Assembly (NCBI GenBank): GCA_005765155.1
Contig: VCCP01000003.1
Span: 3,720,001-3,784,000, forward strand
Source: Zelopaecilomyces penicillatus
Taxonomy: Eukaryota; Ascomycota; Sordariomycetes; Hypocreales; Pseudodiploosporaceae
Direction of reading: 5' to 3'
DNA: 64,000 bases
In this document: positions 60,262 through 64,000 of the stretch, one piece after another
Layout of the letters: every line of letters begins with the position of its first letter
How positions within the stretch are numbered: the first letter of the stretch is position 1
The notes under the pieces: model-generated
Seen by the model: only the letters and a program-made list of their open reading frames with translations
Database searches by the model: none
Told to the model about the DNA's origin: nothing
Made by a program: the position numbers and the translations under genes

Positions 60262-61828
60262 TCAAGACTTGGTCGACATCGAGGAGAAGGGGCACTTATT
60301 TAGCGAGACCTTCATATGAGCAATCCCCGCCAACCGCGCTGTTTCCTCCATCCCCTTGCCCATTTTTCTTCTTGGCCCCAAGTCCTCAATCAAGAAGCCC
60401 TCTGGCTTCATCTCGGCGCCTCCATCTCCGGGGTTCATGAGGCCAAAAGCACGGCGGAACAACGCCTCGGGTCCCCAGCGCGACCAAAACGTGACGCGGG
60501 CGTACCAGGGTTCCAGAATCCAGTTGTGCTGATACATGCGACCGGTTTTGGGGTCAGGCTCAGACATGTAGGTATAGGGAGTGAATCTTGGTAAGGCGAG
60601 GTAGCGCATGCCTACCTTCCGGACGAGGAGAACGGCGTATGTTATGAACGTTTCAGGTACACCAGGTTCGGGAAAGCTATAGACGGGTCAGGGAGCAGCT
60701 CTCTTGGTGTTGAATGATACTCCTGTGCTCACCTAAAGCAATGTCGCATCCTTTCCCCTAGCATGACTAGGAACAGCTTGCGTGCGAAAGATCGCATGAA
60801 TCTTGGGTAGGCAGCCAGAAGGAAGTTTACTAAGTCTTCTCCCAACTTGGCCAATTGTGGTGAAGGCACCATGTGTGTATTCTCATAGTGATACGACCAC
60901 TCACCAAGATCTTTGATGAAATCAAGGCCATCTTCCCATTGGTCTTTGCTGAGCTCGGCTGCATAGTCAATCTCCATCATTTCGCCAATATACTTCCAAT
61001 ACGTCCCGAGTGCTGCAACTTCCATATCCTCCAACGACCTCCACTCATAGAGGCGCATAAATTGGATAGGCCCGGCCAGTAGTGTGTACAAGGCATATAG
61101 CATATCCTTGTTGAGAATTCGTCCGGATTTGATATACGGGCCATGGAAGTAATTCGTACGTGCTATACTGTCAGATAGGAGCTTGGATCCTATCGGGAAG
61201 CTCGACCAGCTTGAACAAGTATTAGTATGCATGCGGTGACTAGTGATACGGCGTTTGGGGGCGAAAAGGTGTATTTATTTACCAGGCATAGAGGAGTTGA
61301 GTATCATCAAATCTAAAGAGAACCAGGACCAAGAATATGTTAGCCAAGTACGGAGATGGGAAACCGGCTAGCCAGCTGGATCAATCATGCCTTTTCGCAG
61401 TTTCACTGGGCTTTACCAGTTCACTGACATCACACAGCAGATTCCCAATATTGTCCATTGCAAAGGTCTAGGTAAAGAAACGACAAGGGGTCAGCCTCAC
61501 TTGACTATTGTTTTGCCAACGGCCTTCGTATTACCTTGAAGACTGCAAACCTCAAAGACAAGTCGTAGGAAAAGGGAAACTCGTATTGCGTAATCTGCTG
61601 CACTATTTCACGAGAATCTTTGTTGGTCATCCGCGATAGGGATGCGCGGTCCGTATACCCAAGACGAGAGCGCATCTTATGGATCCTCCGAAACCTCAAC
61701 GACGAACACAAGATGGCATAGCAGATGAGAGTCGCAGCCAGTATAGGCACCCAGGAGCTACGCCCAAGCCTTTCGAAAGACTTAGCTGGCTCCATGATGC
61801 CAGACACCAACGCTATAAGCACAGGCAT
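60262..61828 (-). CDS. ER-bound oxygenase of the MpaB/DUF2236 family
   Basis: CDS complement(join(60262..60676,60733..61209,61283..61312,61391..61467,61535..61828)), 430 aa, rebuilt from five exons that all keep frame. Residues about 25-45 form a membrane anchor (SWVPILAATLICYAILCSSL). The catalytic-domain landmarks follow in order: RRIHKMRSRLGY, QYEFPFSYDLSLRFAVFKTF, AKRFDDTQLL, SIARTNYFHGPYIKSGRI (with the family His), YEWRSLEDME, LGTYWKYIGEMMEIDY, PRFTPYTYMSEPDPKTGR, RWGPEALF and KPEGFLIEDLGPR. The founding member MpaB cleaves the farnesyl chain in mycophenolic acid synthesis; others are unassigned. No biosynthetic cluster surrounds it. Intron 2 (61313-61390) appears to be GC-AG and exon 3 is only 30 nt. 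Substrate unknown. Confidence 0.87.
61313..61390 (-). other. Probable GC-AG intron of the MpaB-like gene
   Basis: The donor is AAAAG|GCATGA and the acceptor CTTTAG, 78 nt. Joining gives AKR|FDDTQLL, matching the family's KRxxDT motif. A GT donor 30 nt upstream would put a stop immediately after the junction. Confidence 0.65.
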
Positions 61829-64000
61829 TCTCGCTCTCTCTCTCTCTTTCCGTGGTAGGAAAGATCAAAAGAAAAGTGAATAGGGATTGCCTGGTTTACA
61901 TGGTTAGACTATAAAGTAAAGCAGAGGGACAAAGTGGAATAGCAAGATCGGAGGATACACGTGATGAGATGCCGATAGCGTCTGCCCAAGACAGGAAGGG
62001 AGAGCAACGAGTCAGAGGGTGAGACAAACGTCATTAGGGCCATTAGTAGAGCTTACAATGTGTTCCTCTCCATGGCTTACTTCAAGATTGCAATCAATTA
62101 CAGATCAGGCTTGTCCAAGTTACAGAGAGACTTGTCTCCAACGACCATCTACCAGTGCACAAGGCTTGCGAAATCGCCAGGAGATCGGACCAGTCGGAGT
62201 TATTGTATCCCACCGGCGAGACATACACGCGGGGAAATCCAAGCTATATTACAAGTCCTCGAATGACATGGGAATCTGGGACCGTGTTGCTGCTGCTGCT
62301 GCTAGTCGATGGTTTTTGTTGCCGCCTGGACTGCCGAGTGGTAACAACACTAGCAGACGCATGACTCATACCTAAGGCGAGCTAACAGGTGGTGATAACC
62401 GGTGCGAGAGTGGGATATGAAAGTATGGTTTGAGCTTCAGGATGGTCAGGTTCATGCCAAACCTGTTTTGTTGTTGTTTATATATCGAAACCTTAACGCC
62501 GACGCCGACGCTGTGGCCGTGGGCCGGGCCGACCCGTCGGGCAGTGTACCCAGAAGTCTGACTTGTACATGCATGATATCTGTCGAAAGCAGCCAAGTCT
62601 GGGCTCATTCCAGGGTCGTATCTAGAGAGCGTAGCGAGGACTCTTTTAGAGTCATTCGTAAGTGGTGATGGTGATGGCTCGGCCTGCTTTCTCACTCGGA
62701 TACCCACATGTGGACGTAGGGTTGACCGAAGATGGTCGACGAGAAGACTTCAGTTCCCAGGGCGAACTTATCACATAGTTGGGAATGGCGGGACACGAGG
62801 ATGGAAGCAGTCATGCTGATGAAATCGTTGCTGTGGGTTGGTTAGCTGCTTTGGTTTGGTGAAGTGGGAAGAGGAGAGAGAAGCCTAGTGAGAAAGAAAG
62901 AACCCCAGAAAAGAACCCCAGGGACTAGCGTGTTTTGATAATTATTGTGATGGAACTATTGGTGTATATCACTGCAAGTGTAACAAGGTTTAGTTGAAGC
63001 TATTCACAGATGGAATGGAGTTCCTAATTCCATATCTACAGCAAGGGCGAAAATTCTTGCATTGTATAGGCGATTTACGTAAACCACAAAGGTTGAATAA
63101 ACCAATCGTCTTATCTTGTCAGTGTAAGATACCTAATAGTCAATAGGCCGAGTTCTCAAACATGGTTTCTTCCCATCACGTTTCTGTTTGGCATGCATGT
63201 CTAAGTGATTCGTAAACTGCTGTCTTGGTGGAACCTACTCTCCAATCGATGCTGGCAATATCGGGGAGAGGGCAATATTGACCGCCACGGGTCTTGCAGC
63301 TAGGGAAAGTTCCGAGAAACCAATGTCCTTTGGAAATGAGAAAAAGATAGCCTGTGAAACTGTGACCTATGCACAGAAACTTATTTGGTTTGAAAGTATC
63401 CCAATGGCAGTAGTTAAGTAGTATTCCGCAAAAAAAAGAATGAAAAATAAACACGGGCTAGAGTGAAACTAGAGGAGCATATACAGCTCTATATTGTGAT
63501 TTGTCTATAATACCCGACAGCCCGACCTGGACATTGCAAGCCTTGCAATGCATAGGTAGTCGGTGATATACCCCCAGTCTTTTGTTCATGTGATATTTTG
63601 ATGTGAAAAGCATGAGACGAGAGTTGTTGGAGACTTTGAGCTACAGGACCGTACTATGTATGGCGTTGATGGGGGTTACTAGAGACAAGGTTAATCCGTA
63701 AAATGGCCTCAAGGACGGTATAGCGTCATCTCTGACAACGACATATATTGTGGGAGTGGTTCTGGCGTGATGCTGGCATTTCTGCTGTATAATTACAATG
63801 GCAGATGGAATTTAGAGTGTACCTTAAGTTGCGTCTTTGAAATAACAAACTGTTGAGGAGAGGTGCTCCACATCGAATACATGGCATATCCTATAAGGGG
63901 ATTTCTCAGTCTCTATATTGACAATAAACATAGCCAAACCTACTTACCTCCACCATAGTTTCTGTGAGGTTGCCAAACCATAACCAATTATCATTTTTCC
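61829..64000. other. Right-end intergenic DNA
   Basis: 2.2 kb with no supported gene. The first ~150 bases are the MpaB-like promoter, including a CT repeat near 61832. A CTG run at about 62287-62303 and AT-rich DNA beyond 62900 are the only structures seen. A 92-codon ORF at 63176-63454 is not supported. Confidence 0.45.

Noticed and set aside
60262..61828. Biosynthetic gene cluster around the MpaB-like oxygenase
   Set aside because: No PKS, NRPS, terpene or tailoring genes lie nearby in the window.

Overview
This window is nuclear DNA of a filamentous ascomycete, most likely a Sordariomycete and probably of the order Hypocreales. The evidence is short spliceosomal introns (about 55-90 nt) with fungal GTAAGT-type donors and CTAAC/CTGAC branch points. 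The gene set is also fungal: the GATA nitrogen regulator AreA/NIT2, the NDR kinase Dbf2/SidB, the F-BAR RhoGAP Rgd1, Mediator Med12/Srb8, and an MpaB-type membrane oxygenase. No bacterial features, phage, CRISPR array, rRNA or convincing tRNA were seen. Species is not claimed, and no database search was possible.

Layout, left to right. An RBR-type RING/IBR protein (276-2395, +). Ribosomal protein eS28 (6021-6695, +, three exons). RGD1 (8974-11828, +, seven exons) converging on MED12 (13237-17949, -). A CREG-like secreted flavin-fold protein (21067-21936, -), divergent from DBF2 kinase (23831-25975, +). A small six-cysteine secreted-type protein whose start is unresolved (28147-28722, -). areA (29859-32975, -), divergent across 5.4 kb from a WBP11-like splicing factor (38396-39303, +). 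An MFS monocarboxylate-type transporter (41337-42753, +). Phosphopantothenate-cysteine ligase CAB2 (43290-44420, -). An acetyl-CoA transporter of the SLC33A1 family (45107-46888, -), divergent from the kinetochore protein CENP-O/Mcm21 (47926-48952, +). A large repetitive, probably GPI-anchored surface protein (49829-52504, -). YAE1 (56537-57337, -). An MpaB/DUF2236 oxygenase (60262-61828, -, five exons). With about 16 genes in 64 kb the region is gene-sparse, with long non-coding intervals containing microsatellites, G/C homopolymers and recurrent TAGGTAGG-type motifs.

Most genes are housekeeping or regulatory and do not form a pathway cluster. They cover translation and ribosome maturation (eS28, Yae1), transcription (Med12, AreA), splicing (WBP11), cell cycle and septation (Dbf2, Rgd1), kinetochore (CENP-O) and CoA metabolism (CAB2 next to an acetyl-CoA transporter). 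The neighbourhood of CAB2 and the acetyl-CoA transporter is suggestive, but they are separate genes.

The most unusual item is the 891-residue repeat protein at 49829-52504. It has about 22 copies of a roughly 21-residue unit with alternating Asp and aliphatic residues and an LLNGH-Gly-rich turn. The units are grouped into higher-order blocks that each open with a cysteine-bearing unit, and the array ends in a Thr/Pro-rich stalk and a GPI-type tail. Because Asp/Val and Asp/Ile codons are reverse complements, the opposite strand is also open for 767 codons in codon-aligned register. Two introns appear to use GC-AG borders (CENP-O, MpaB-like). Two phase-0 introns in MED12 and areA are multiples of three without stops, so naive ORF calling would retain them as protein.
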